Source: Nitzschia sp. pyKryTriq1 | Taxonomy: Eukaryota > Bacillariophyta > Bacillariophyceae > Bacillariales > Bacillariaceae | Assembly (NCBI GenBank): GCA_956465555.1 | Contig: OY101119.1 | Coordinates: forward strand, 868,001 to 932,000 | Direction of reading: 5' to 3' | DNA: 64,000 nucleotides | Part shown: one piece after another, positions 53,801 through 64,000 of the stretch | Layout of the letters: the number at the start of each line of letters is the position of its first letter | How positions within the stretch are numbered: position 1 is the first letter of the stretch | Position numbers and translations under genes: made by a program | Notes under the pieces: model-generated | Seen by the model: the letters and a program-made list of their open reading frames with translations, nothing else | What the model was told of the DNA's origin: nothing | Database searches by the model: none

Positions 53801-55569
53801 ATCAAGTCAGCACCTCGATACAACATACTAGAACCAACAATAATCGGTCATCCCAGTGAGTTGAATTCTCTCGCACTCAATTGTCGTTCTCCGAGTACCA
53901 CAATCGACACGTACCTTCTCAAGATCTCTGTAGTCATAATGAGGCATGTTGAATCATCGACATTCAATTGCAAATCTCCAGTGATCAAACCGACGTTCTC
54001 CGATCCAAACTTTTGACTAAAATCGCGAAACTTTTGATTACTCAGTGCCTTGATCGGGGATGTGTATACACATCGAGTTCCCCGCTGCTTGGCCAAGGCG
54101 CAGGCATATTCCGCCACGACCGTTTTTCCTGCCGAGGTGTGTGCTGCGACAAAGACGGATTCATTCCGTTCCAATCGTGCGACTGCTTGTTGCTGAAAGG
54201 AATCCAAAGTGAAGGGAAAGGTGAGGGCCGGATTGGGTATCCAGGAATGAAAATCGTCAATGGGCAAAAGCGCCGTGGTGGCCCAAGATTTTCGTGTCGA
54301 ATCGTTCAACATTTTGGCCTGGCGTTGGGCCAGCTCGAGCGGATTCAAGTTAATGTTGTCTTCGTCTTCCTTGGGAACCAGTTCTTTTTTGGTACGAGCC
54401 TCAGCACGGGAGAGTTCCTTGAGTAGCTGATCAATATCTTCCTCTGATCCCGTGATTTCATCGAGGTCAGATTGTTGCGCCACTTGGGGGGTGGTAGAAG
54501 CAGGATCGGTGACCTCGTTCTTGTCCTTGTCGGCGTTACCCTCGTCTTCATCAACGCCGACTTCATTTTCCTTCTCCTCCTCGTCGGAACTTCCGCCGCC
54601 TGAATCATCAGCATCAGAGTCCTCACCACTTTCGCTAGCGCTACTTCCAAACAAGGAATCATCATCCAAAAAGTTTTGATCCCACTGAATGGCTGGTGTC
54701 AAACGCGACGAAGTACCCTTGGGGGAGTGTTCCCAGGTTTGTACAGCAGGATTCTGGTCTACCATGCCAGGGGGTGATGTATCCTCCATCATGGGTGACG
54801 ACGACTCCTGCTCTTTTTCTTCTTCCTCATTTTTGTCGTCGTCGTCGTCGTCGTTCTTTCCATAAATGTCATCGTACGACAAACCAACAGTAAAATCCAC
54901 TCCTGGTGGCGCCGTCAGGAGCGTTCCATCCTTGAACGAGGCTTGGGATCCCTGTTTCAATACCTTGAGCGAATCCTCAATTGCTTGCGGCGTCAAGAAC
55001 GGATTGATGTTTCCATTTGTGGTGGTAGTAGTAGTAGTAGTGATATCCTCTTGTCCTTCGTCTTCCGTCATCCCCCCAGGCCGAAAGGGTCGACATTGTC
55101 CCGTGACGCCTCGCGTGTATTCCGTCAACTTGTTGGTCATGTTTCCCGTCAGAGGTCGTTGATTGAGTGACGATGACTGGGTAGTAGTCGTCGTTGCTGT
55201 TGTTGTTGCTGTTGTTTCGGCAATGGCCGTGTTGAGATGGACACGATCAATCTCCAGAATTCCATTGACGGGTTTTGCGTTTGCATAGAGTGCTTGGATG
55301 GATTGTGGCAAGGAATCCCAGTCGACCAGAGTCGTCGAATGTTCCGACAACGGACACTTGTACACATCGGGAGGAATGGGGCGTTCCCACAAGCCACGAA
55401 GAGGTGTCACCAATCCATTGTCTTGATGGAATCGGCAAATAGAAGCTTGAGAAAGGCTCGGTGCTGCTGCTTGTGCTGCTTCTGCTCGTTGTGCGGCTTG
55501 TTTCCTCTGTGTTTCTTGTTCCTGCAACAAACGTTGGAGTCGGTCCAGTGGTAAGGCTGGGAGACTCAT
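50823..55569 (-). CDS. SKI2: SKI2 (SKIV2L) DExH RNA helicase of the Ski complex
   Basis: Cytoplasmic 3'-to-5' RNA helicase that feeds mRNA to the exosome with SKI3 and SKI8. Exons 55569-53915, 53827-53305, 53213-53043, 52962-52779 and 52696-50823 give 1468 residues (human about 1250). The N-terminus is extended by acidic and Ser/Thr-rich runs. The helicase core shows AAHTSAGKT (Walker A, about residue 480), FDEVHYVND (DEVH at 570-573), LSATTPN, and [12 protein letters not shown] at 848-859. [16 protein letters not shown] and [18 protein letters not shown] are closer to SKI2 than MTR4. The C-terminus has the DSHCT domain ([17 protein letters not shown]). All four introns are 80-91 bp and each restores a conserved block. 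The gene is divergent from a hydroxylase-like gene. Confidence 0.93.
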
Positions 55570-56313
55570 TCTAAATGTAGTATGTGGAGACGTCTAAGGG
55601 CGGTAAGAAAGCGGGCGTCTATGTGAATGGATATTAGGTGAAGGGTGGGTGGTGGGTGGGATGTGGGATGGGATGGGATGGGATGGGATGGGAAGGGATG
55701 GGATGGGATGGGATGGGATGGGATGGGATGCGACGATCGCGACTCATTCTACTTTTGTAGTTGCATGGCCGCCGCCATGGTCGTTGTTTTGGTTGCTGTT
55801 TCGCGTTTCGCGATTTTGCAGAGAGCAGTGAAAACACTGGAATTTGGATCCAAGATCGTTGAGTCGTCCGTGACTCGAACAGTCTGACCCAAATATGAAG
55901 AAATGGCGCTGAATGGCGCGTCGTGCGTCGTGCGGCCAAGGTTTGGCGGACAGGCCGGCCTAGAGTAGATTTAGAATCGAACAATCCGATCAAGAAAATT
56001 CGCATTTTGGCCAGCGCATCGTCATCGAAAACAAAATGACGGGTCGTTCGTGCTTTTTCGAAATATTTACTCGTGAACGTTGGTGAACGCTGAAGGCTCA
56101 TTTCTCATTTGCTTTGTGCTTTGTTGGCAGATTCCAATTCTTCCCAGCAACGAAGGACGAAGGAGCATTGTTTTCTTGCGATTTTTCATTCTTGAAGCAA
56201 GCGATCACATTACTTGCAGACACTGAACGAGCTACGTTTTGTACACACCGTCCGTCTACGTTCAAGATTGATAACTGCATCACTTTTTCTTCCGACAACC
56301 GTACCGTAAAATA
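55570..56313. promoter_or_regulatory. Divergent promoter interval SKI2 / hydroxylase-like gene
   Basis: 744 bp between two outward-facing start codons. The SKI2-proximal part carries a GGGAT microsatellite. A frame of 155 codons on the minus strand at 55634-56101 ends in Pro-Ser-His repeats made by the same microsatellite and is not convincing. Confidence 0.45.
55645..55730. repeat. (GGGAT)n pentanucleotide microsatellite
   Basis: About 80 bp of GGGAT pentamers with a few variants (GGGTGGTGGGTGGG before it and one GGGAAGGGAT inside). It is G-rich on the plus strand and could fold into a G-quadruplex. It begins about 75 bp upstream of the SKI2 start codon. Confidence 0.85.
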
Positions 56314-57542
56314 ATGGTGCCTCGATCAGCATCATTGGAATGCTCCCATAGCAGCAACAACAACAACAACACAAGAGCTCTGCCACCCTTCTTTAATTTG
56401 ATATTTTCCGTGGCACTCTATGCCTTTCATGTGCAAGCAGGTGGTGGCGACGACGACTCTTCACAATCACACAATAGCACCAGCACCAGCAATGACGAGG
56501 GCGTAGACTTTTTGGAACGGTTTACTACGGGGGCCATGACGAAACTGGACATGGTTCTGTTGGTGGCCCTTGGTATCCTGAGCATGGAAGCGGTCAATTA
56601 TCTCGCCTTGCTATCGGGTGGTACGTACTACGTCGTCCAGAAAAATTGACATGCACTGTCTGTGTCGAATGTGTGTCAATCGCTGACACTCGCATATGGA
56701 CGTACCTTTTTCTTCTTTTTAGCTTGGATGAAATTCAACCCCATACCAGTACGAGGCAAACACTTGGATGAGTTTACCACAACTGACAAAATATTTATTG
56801 GCATTTCCAAGGCACAAACGGGACCCTTTGTCTACTTCTTGTTGCGATACGCACTAGAGGAACCCAATCTACTTTGGATGCCGGCTGAACTTTCGGTGAA
56901 AAATGTTCTCTTGCCGCTCCCTGTCATGTTTCTGGTCTTTGATTTCTTTTATACGTCCTTACATTGGGCTCTGCATATCAAAGCCATTTATGGTTATATT
57001 CACAAACATCATCATACACAAAAGGCGCCCAGTCGGGCCAACGAAGATGCCATCAATGTACATCCTATCGAATATATCTTGGGCGAATACAATCACTTGT
57101 GGTCCTTGTTCTTGTGCTGTCACATCTTTCACATTCAAATCCATATTTTGGGAGCATTTTTGTTTCTAGCCATTGGAGGGATTTTGGCGGGATGGAACCA
57201 TACCCGCTACGATATTGTTGCATCGTTGTTTGGTTGGACGATCTATGACTCCAAAGCACATGATGTGCACCATCGCATTCCTCAGAGCAATTATGGGCAA
57301 TACACTATGTTTTGGGATCATGTCTTTGGAACGTATCGGTACGTCGTTGTTGCTGTGTGCATATATATTTGGATGATTGATTTCATCATTCCTGATGGTC
57401 CCTGGCTTTTCTCTCTTTCTATATTTTTGTCACATCATCCAACAGCGCTTACGATCCAAATGACCGTGTCAACCCAAAGGCTCAGCTGGATCCCAAGACG
57501 GGCAAATCTTTGGAGTTTATGGCGGCCAAAAAGAGCCACTAA
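56314..57542 (+). CDS. Fatty-acid hydroxylase / sterol-desaturase superfamily membrane enzyme
   Basis: Exons 56314-56620, 56723-57338 and 57446-57542 give 339 residues. Integral membrane di-iron oxygenase of the FA_hydroxylase superfamily, probably in the ER, acting on sterols or acyl chains. The N-terminal ~70 residues are low-complexity (Asn/Ser). Several transmembrane segments follow. His motifs are HWALH (about 182-186), HKHHH (about 196-200) and HDVHH (about 281-285), the usual three metal-binding boxes of the family. The last exon encodes AYDPNDRVNPKAQL and a Lys-rich end (AAKKSH). The precise substrate cannot be read from the sequence. Confidence 0.85.
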
Positions 57543-57811
57543 GGATAGTATGGATGCGTGACTGGATGGATGGATAAATAAATGAATGAATGAATGTGCA
57601 ATAAGGAGCAGAGGACGTTTCGAGGCCCACTTCTTTCTTAGAGTTACATACAGTCAGTAGCCATCTCTTGACGGAAAATGATTTTGGTCTATACTCCAGT
57701 CCTAGTCCTAGCTGGTAGTCCTATACCGGTACCAGGTACAGGTACAGTGTGAGTAATGTCGCGAATGTTCATCTTTGCTAGCAGTTGAAAGATGATTTCT
57801 TGTACAGTGCG
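57543..57811. other. Convergent 3' spacer with palindrome patch
   Basis: 269 bp between the hydroxylase and PECR stops. ATACCGGTACCAGGTACAGGTAC palindromes lie at 57721-57745. Confidence 0.5.
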
Positions 57812-58815
57812 CTACAGCTTGGCTTTGGCCGGAAGGTGGCCATAGACAGGAAGGTTCGCCTTGTCTTCAATGTCAACGAGGGGCAAGCCAACATAGGATC
57901 CACCACCATCGACACATAGCATGTTTCCCGTCACGTAGCTGGCGCCCTCACCTGTGGAAAGTGTTTCACAAACAAACGTTCAAAAAACGCCGACGAAACT
58001 TCTTAGTGAACAAACAACTAAGATGTGCATGATATTGCCAACCTTTCTCCAGACGAATTGTACTTACTCAATAGCCAGACTACAGCTGAACTAACTTCTT
58101 CTGCACTTCCTAATCGTCGCGCCGGTAAGGATTTGACAACCTTCTCCAAAAAGAAATCGCCTGCTGGACCGTAATTCTCAAAGCCCGAATCGGTAAAGAT
58201 GATTCCAGGTCGCACACAATTGATTCGCACTTTGGATTCAATCCATTCCGTGCAAAGAGAAGCCGTCATATTTTCCACTGCCGCCCGGGAAGCCGCTGAA
58301 TGCATCATGCCCGGCATACCATTGCGATTACCAATCGTAATATTGACGATGGATCCTCCATGATCTCGCATATACTGATTGTAGGCTTCTCGGCACATCA
58401 AAAAGGTTCCCTGCAGATTCGTCTCGACCACGGCAGCAAAACCCCGCTTACTGATATCGGCTGACTCGGCAATGAATTGTCCTCCAGCGTTGTTTACCAA
58501 AATATCCAAGGCTCCATAAGTCTCCACTACGTGAGATACCAAGTTCTGAATGTCTTCTTCGTTTCGAATGTTGGTGGAGGGTCCTGCGACGACCTTGCCG
58601 GTGTATCCCAGAGAATTGAGTTCAGTGGCGGTCGCCTCGCATTTTTCTCGGTTACGACTGGCAATCACGACGGTCGCCCCCAGGGACGCCAATTCTGTCA
58701 CTACCGCTTTGCCGATCCCTGTGCCGCCCCCGCTTACTAGAGCGATTTTGCTCGCAAATAAGTCGTTTCGAAAACAACTCTTCCACATTGGTTGTACCAC
58801 TTCCTTTTTAGGCAT
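57812..58815 (-). CDS. PECR: Peroxisomal trans-2-enoyl-CoA reductase-like SDR (PECR)
   Basis: Short-chain dehydrogenase. Exons 58815-58068 and 57951-57812 give 295 residues (human PECR 303). Dinucleotide-binding SGGGTGIG at 28-35, NNAGG at 108-112. The usual YxxxK catalytic pair is not seen; the region reads SAASRAAVENM, as in the PECR/DECR branch. The second exon supplies EGASYVTGNMLCVDGGGS and the C-terminus AKL, a peroxisomal PTS1 tripeptide; human PECR also ends AKL. Likely role: NADPH-dependent reduction of trans-2-enoyl-CoA in peroxisomes, in chain elongation or beta-oxidation. A 2,4-dienoyl-CoA reductase is the main alternative. The 3' splice is needed to reach this C-terminus, so the PTS1 supports the model. 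Confidence 0.86.
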
Positions 58816-59526
58816 GATCGTGTTGCACTCTCTACAAATCAATAATCCAACATGGAATGACAGCGTAGTAGCTCGCTATATCTCTCTCTCTAGTAGTAGT
58901 AGTAGAGTAGAGTAGAGAGTAGAGAGAGAGAGCTCCAGAGGTCATAGTGTACCGGTAGTACTCGTACTTGTACTGTACTTGTTCTCGGCAGGCAAGCGGA
59001 CCGACGTGTCGGACTCGGGACCAAACCCGAACAATACCTGTAAACTCTAGTAGAGTATGGATACTGTACAATCACAGTACAGTACGTACTGAGTACTGTG
59101 CCGGTACTGTACTGGTGCTACTGGTACCGAGCTATTCCAAGAGTAAAGCACGAATAAAAGTTACCGGTAGACCAGATTCGACTCATCGAGACTATGAAGA
59201 GATCTGATGAAACGATGCTATCAGAAAACACAGGCCAGCAGCATCTTGCGCCACGTTTAAAAAAATATCTAGTGTTAGATACCTATTCGTCCCATGGTAC
59301 AGTTTTTTGCCAGGTAGATCGGCACCTGGTAAGCAAATAATATGAAGCTGCATAGCTAGCCACTAGCGCGAGCCAGTATGATGTAGCAAACCCCGCAACC
59401 AAATGAATTTGAAAGAATGAGAAGTATGAAAAGTTGATGACGCAGTAAGAAAGTAACTCAGAAAGTGTCCTCCTCAAACGACCCCACAACCAGACGAAGA
59501 GACGAACAAAACATGCATCAGTGATC
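58816..59526. other. Intergenic with AG/CT microsatellite and palindromes
   Basis: 711 bp. Positions 58878-58932 are CTCTCTCTC followed by TAGTAGTAG and AGAGTAGAGAGAG repeats. TACCGGTA/GTAC palindromes occur at 58948-58985, 59070-59130 and 59160-59168. No gene is supported; a minus-strand frame at 59283-59627 overlaps the 3' end of the HSF gene and its hydrophobic content looks like chance. Confidence 0.5.
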
Positions 59527-62129
59527 TCACAAAACCCGGCCAACACTCTTGGACCAAGCATCAGCTGTGAGAAGCAGATTGGCGGATTCGGAGTGCGAGA
59601 AAGGTTGCTTGATTTCGAAGCTTCCATTTTTCCCCAGAAGCTTGTAGATGAGGTTCACGGCAAAGATCTTGAACTCACGGAGAGCGTCCAGTCTGCTGGA
59701 GCCACTCTCCAAGGCACGACGAAGTGACACTGCATGATTGTTGGAGAAACGCGGACTGGTTGACAAAAAAGCGCTGTTAGGGTGCAGGGCGGTGCGGTAC
59801 AAGTGGAAATCGGTCGCCAATCGATCAGATGACGACAAAAGATCCAAAATCTTGTTGCAGCACACAACTGCATCCTCGCCCGGAGCGGTAGTCATTAAGA
59901 ACTCCGCGACATCGGCGCAGGCATCGATCATCCTGCTGTTGTAAATGTTGAGCGAGGCCCGCTTGCGGATCTCATCAACGATTTGCAAGACATTCTCGCT
60001 GTTGGCGACAGGAGCCATATCCATGTCCTTGGATTCATCGTCGATTACTGCAACGGAGTCATCGACGCTGCCCATGCTCTCTTCTCCATCGGTGACAAGA
60101 CCAGAGAGATCCTCCTCTTGCTCGTATTCGTCATCATAGGTGATGAGATCGCGCGAAGAGAATACCGACGATCTCGAGTACCCATAAGGCGGAGTTACAA
60201 CACCGGCCCGTCTGTTGCGCGAAGACCCGCGTCCCTTAGCCTTCTTCACGTACTCATCCAACTTTGTGGCCACTTCAGAAACAATCAAGGATCGTTCCAT
60301 CATCTCCATGCGATCGCTCTTCTTGTTGGCACTCGAATCGTCGTCTCCCTCCAAGTCCTTGGAACGGGCTTTCGGGGCATCGAAGACACTAGTGGGAGAC
60401 ACGGGGAGGACGGAGGTGTCGACCTTCACGTTCTTCTCCGAGTCACCCTGCCACAGTCGACGAGATCGCTTCGAGTTGCTGGAGGCGACGCTGGAAACGG
60501 AGCCTCGCCTCTTCTTGCTAGAATTAGCGAGGATTTCGCTTTCGTCTCCGCTAGTATCATCCAAGGATGAGTCGTCATCATCGCTACTGTGGTTGGATTT
60601 ATCCTCGTCGTACTTGCTCAATTTCTGCGCGGAGTAACGAGAAAAGCGTTGCTTTCTGCCGTCTACTCCCGGGCAAGTCCTGCGCCGAACCTGGAAAAGA
60701 TCCTCCGGGCGATCACGATGGAACAACTTGTGCTTGTAAATCCAAACGTTACGTTCGCGGTTGATCTTGCGGAAAGAATAGAAGTTCAGCTTTTAACGCA
60801 GGGTGGAGAGCGAATGTTGGAAAAACTGATCACGTTAGTTCAAAGAATCCTTCACTCTAGCTAGTATCTAATCGTACTAACTACTATCAAGAATCGAAGA
60901 ACTTACCTGTCGGACCAATGATTGGAATCGGTTGTGTCGGAAGTACTGCGGCAAGGTTTCCGACTCGAGGCGGTTCAAGTCGGATCCAATGATGAACGCA
61001 TCGCCGGCTGGCGTCCACTGTTGAAAGAAAAAGATTCCGAAAGAAAAGAGTGAGAAAAAAATAGAAACATGCGTGCGTGTTTTAGTTTGGCGACATGGGC
61101 GACGACGTGGGCATGGCGTGGTGCGAGGCGTTCACAGACAGTCACGAGCTCGAAACTGCGGGCGCGCGAGAAGAGAGGGATCATAACCTAAGGGACGTCA
61201 GCAAAACGAGAAAATCAGGGCCTCAGATTGGAGGAACACAAAAATCGGTGCCGATGCTTTCGGCCGCCGGCGAAGATCCAGATTCATTCGGCAGTGAGAA
61301 GCCCTCGCAGTAGTCAAAGTACGTGGGGTCTTGGGGTTCGTTCAATTTCTTGGATGATCGAAAATCGATCCGTCAACCGTTCTCAACGAAAAGTGAAGCT
61401 TGACCATGGCGTATCCAGACCAAGATTTTCCAGAACATTACTCCATTACATCAGATCAACGCCCAAGTAATAGGACGAATACCCGTAGTGAAACAAACGA
61501 TAAAATAATATCCATTCCATAGATACTTCATAGCCAATGGTCATTCCAAAATTTCGAAAAACGATTCTTTCGAACAAACGATTTCCTTGGCATTGATACA
61601 GCCAGCACATCCCGTTTTATCAATGAGAAATCAAACCACGGCCATAGTAGCTGAAAAATCTACGGATCGACGTAGTGCTGTTTCGTTTCATCTCCATCGA
61701 ATCAAGATCTTCCAAGAATTGTGCCAATAATGTCGTGGAGACGAGGGCGAAGAACAAATGCTGGATGAAGATCGGAGGGTGGGCAAAGAGGTCCACGAAT
61801 CTTCCAATGAAGACATTCCAACCACCAAACGACGAAATTCAAATATAGAAACGGTTTAAACGTCGAAGATCTTAACGAAAACGATGAAAAGAGTTTACGA
61901 AACGACCATTGGCCGACCAGTGGACCAGCCATCCGATGTTTTCGTTCTCACAGAAGAATTGTTCTTTACTTACCGAGATCACTTCATCTGGAGCACCGTT
62001 CACCATCTGGAAAAGCTTCAGGATAAATCCAGATGGGGCGTTTGCGCCACCATCTTGGTTGGCGGATGGGGAGTCTTCCTTCATCTTGGTATCGATACTC
62101 ATGGTCATTTTGTAATCCGATGTGGGCAT
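59527..62129 (-). CDS. Heat-shock factor type transcription factor
   Basis: Exons 62129-61974, 61017-60907 and 60789-59527 give 509 residues. The HSF DNA-binding domain spans about residues 32-118 and is split by two introns: SGFILKLFQMVNGAPDEVIS | WTPAGDAFIIGSDLNRLES...FRHNRFQSLVRQ | LNFYSFRKINRERNVWIYKHKLFHRDRP. These match the winged-helix HSF fold, with the recognition helix in FQSLVRQLNFYSF. After it come a Ser/Asp-rich disordered region and basic runs (KKRRGS, KRSRR) that fit a nuclear localisation signal. No heptad coiled-coil oligomerisation region is obvious. The C-terminal ~150 residues are helical and may be a regulatory domain. HSFs are abundant in diatoms. The start is the ATG at 62129; the upstream frame has no ATG. 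Confidence 0.9.
61018..61973 (-). other. 956-bp first intron of the HSF gene
   Basis: Intron 1 begins GTAAGT after residue 52 and ends in TTTCTTTCAACAG before Trp53. It is about six to fifteen times longer than the other introns in this window. It contains a plus-strand open frame (61095-61313) beginning ATGGGCGACGACG, and AT-rich DNA at 61480-61640, but I see no domain or conserved structure. Confidence 0.7.
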
Positions 62130-62914
62130 TGTTGTTGTTCTTTGAAAAGAGCGGAATGGGATGCGGATCGGCCAGCAAGCGAGGATGGCAAAGTATGTGC
62201 GAAGGCGGAGAGCGAGCTTTGGACAATCTCTGTCTGAAGGGACATTAATGCGACTACATTCGAACACTAGTTCATAAATAAATAGCCCTAATTAACCTTC
62301 ATTTCGGAAATTCAGCAAAACTTTACTAAACTACCCGCGTGAAGCTTGGTACATTTTCCTACAAGAAGGTGAATGAAGCGGTATGAAAGCATGATGTCCC
62401 AACGACAGGCTATCCGACATTCAAAAAATGACAGTGCCGGGTGCCCTTTTAATTTATTTGGCGGCTGACGTCCGTCTACCGGGTATCGCGGAATGCTTCT
62501 TTGCTTTGCCTCCATTCTGCGTTATACCGGTAGAACTTTGGATTTGGGAAAATGGCGCGGAGCACTTCGGTCCACAAGTTCATATCAACGTACCCAGACC
62601 ATTTGAAACGTATGTACTATGTATACATACATACGTCAAGAAGGTTCTGAAAGAGGCCTTTTTATTTGTCGTGCGAGCGAGGGCGGGGGGGAGGACGACC
62701 CGCATTGGCATTGGGTTGCATTTCGGTTGGAGGTGAGAGAGCTCCCTTCTCATCTCACTTCATTCTTCGTTTGGATATCCTTGTTCATCTTCGATTTTGT
62801 TTGTCACCACTACCGGTACCGGTATCGTCAACTCGCAGACAACATTTTCCCCCGTGAGTGGTTATACAGGGTTGAAGTGCAGTCAGAAGTCTAGAGTAGT
62901 TGAATTGAGAAAGA
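62130..62914. other. Divergent spacer HSF / window-end gene
   Basis: 785 bp. A TACCGGTA site at about 62525 and ACTACCGGTACCGGTATCG at 62809-62830. The frame at 62428-62736 is open by chance. Otherwise ordinary promoter-like sequence. Confidence 0.45.
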
Positions 62915-64000
62915 ATGGCGTCGCTGTCCAAGAGCTTCGCAGCTTGCACGTTAACGCCGAGCACCCAAGGCAGAAATGGCATGCCTCCATCAATCAAGTC
63001 TTCTCGAACCGGAACCTTCACTGCCACTTCATTCTTTATTGATTCTTCTGGTCACTCGAATTTGACGCTGCCGTTGGAGTTGAAATTTGCTACACAAGAA
63101 GATTTGGATCTCGTCTTGGCCTCGAAATCCATTTTGCCGGCCCCTGCCAATCTTGTTTCGGACGAGGAAAAGGGACAAGCAGACGAAGAAGAAGGGACTG
63201 CGACTGCGACTTCGAAGGACGACCATCGGGATGAATCATCACTTCCGGAAGCCTCGTTCATAGGATTTGAGGCGCGTAGTTCGTCAGTGGGTGGATCCTC
63301 CTCCAAGGCAGTGGTCGTCGAGGCGATTTGCATCAATTCCACTTCTGTGAAAGATCTTGTAGTATTCTTTGAGACAGAGATTACTGTTCGTGCTTCAGAC
63401 TATGACAAATCTTCGAAGAAAAACCCCGAAGAATCATCGGTTGTATCAAGTATCGCGGCGAATCTTGAGATCACACCGGTTCTTACCATTAAAAAAGAAT
63501 CAAAACCCGGTGGGGGATCTGCGATGGATATTCCAGATCTAATGGCACTAGAGCTAGGAGCTATACCGGATCATATGGAAAAAGAGTCAAGTGACAGAGT
63601 GCACGAAACTAGGCTCGATTCCTTGTCTTTGGAGGTGACTCTTACGCATGCTTTTACAATATCTGTCGAAAGCGTGGGAGGACCGACACCCGGCACGACA
63701 CTGGTGTCGTTGACAATACGACACTCCAATTTACATCGGGAAGTCGTCACCATTAGCAACATTGCTATTCATCCAGGTCACTCAAGATATGAAAACCTTT
63801 CCAATTCTAGTCCAAGGAACTTTGGAAGTAAATACTCCGTCAGTAAGTGTGGTGCTCGTGGGTGTAAAAAGTCACTGCAGTCTTTCGTGTATACTATGGC
63901 ATAGCTCATCCTTTTGAATTTCCACAGCAAACATGACAAAAGCTGTGCAGTGGGGCTATGCGCCACAGACTGAATTGCGACTTCCGTTGACATTGAACCC
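62915..64000 (+). CDS. Unknown protein, cut by the window end
   Basis: Exon 62915-63842 is followed by an intron (GTAAGT, 63843-63927) and a second exon that continues to the window end (63928-64000). The visible 333 residues start MASLSKSFAAC. There is an acidic/Ser-rich stretch (about residues 80-105) and then beta-rich sequence: VVVEAICINSTSVKDLVVFFETEI, then LEVTLTHAFTISVES, then HREVVTISNIAIHPGHSR, ending in the partial WGYAPQTELRLPLTLNP. The beta-rich pattern (Ig-like repeats) is reminiscent of trafficking (TRAPP) subunits, but I cannot claim it. Partial; the true C-terminus lies outside. Confidence 0.6.

Noticed and set aside
55634-56101. 155-residue minus-strand frame upstream of SKI2
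   Set aside because: The C-terminal third is Pro-Ser-His from the GGGAT microsatellite, and it lies in the divergent promoter region.
59283-59627. 114-residue hydrophobic minus-strand frame
   Set aside because: It overlaps the last HSF codons in another frame and the first codons are not a start; hydrophobicity appears accidental.
62428-62736. 102-residue plus-strand frame before the last gene
   Set aside because: No motif, separate from the later exon by stops, and ends in GC-rich low complexity.

Overview
The window looks like nuclear DNA of a diatom (a photosynthetic stramenopile). All but a handful of the genes are eukaryotic in type. Most carry short GT-AG introns: 31 of the 32 I modelled are 64-160 bp, and one is 956 bp. 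Several proteins have an N-terminal signal peptide followed by a diatom-style plastid-targeting motif; the clearest is the 'SAF' motif of the MsrB. Two fragments resemble the diatom Copia (CoDi) retroelements. I cannot name the species. All splice sites below were placed by eye, by matching reading phase and protein-family continuity.

Layout. 0-2 kb: an AT-rich tandem repeat, a Copia protease fragment and a small membrane-protein gene. 2-9.2 kb: proteasome subunit RPN7 (-), divergent from the histone chaperone SPT16 (+), then a hemerythrin-like protein with an N-myristoylation start (+). 9.3-14.5 kb: a large RAB3GAP2 gene (-). 15-19 kb: a PfkB-type sugar kinase (+) and a type II membrane protein carrying an Asp/Ser/Thr microsatellite (-). 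19.5-25.2 kb: a plastid-type HAT/TPR RNA-maturation factor (+), a sulfotransferase-like protein (-) and a basic protein of unknown function (+). 25.3-29.5 kb: two tandem M20D amidohydrolases (ILR1-like, -) that look partly homogenised by gene conversion. 30.5-39 kb: an intracellular CAP-domain protein (-), a GT25-like glycosyltransferase (+), a LYR/YccV/YccV/TPR fusion protein (+) and a DnaJ/DnaJ-X protein (-). 39.6-41.2 kb: a perfect 394-bp direct repeat and a Copia RNase H fragment. 41.3-49.8 kb: a DUF3172 plastid protein (+), plastid MsrB (-), S-adenosylhomocysteine hydrolase (-) and small uncharacterised genes. 50.8-59 kb: the SKI2 RNA helicase (-), a fatty-acid hydroxylase/sterol-desaturase-type enzyme (+) and a peroxisomal PECR-like reductase ending in AKL (-). 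59.5-64 kb: a heat-shock transcription factor with the 956-bp first intron (-), then a gene cut off by the window end (+).

The genes do not form one pathway. It is a gene-dense, mostly housekeeping region with many divergent and tightly convergent pairs. The most unusual unexplained signal is outside the genes: the longer intergenic stretches repeatedly contain clusters of GTAC/ACCGGT palindromes (core TACCGGTA), which I did not see as the full octamer in any exon I modelled.
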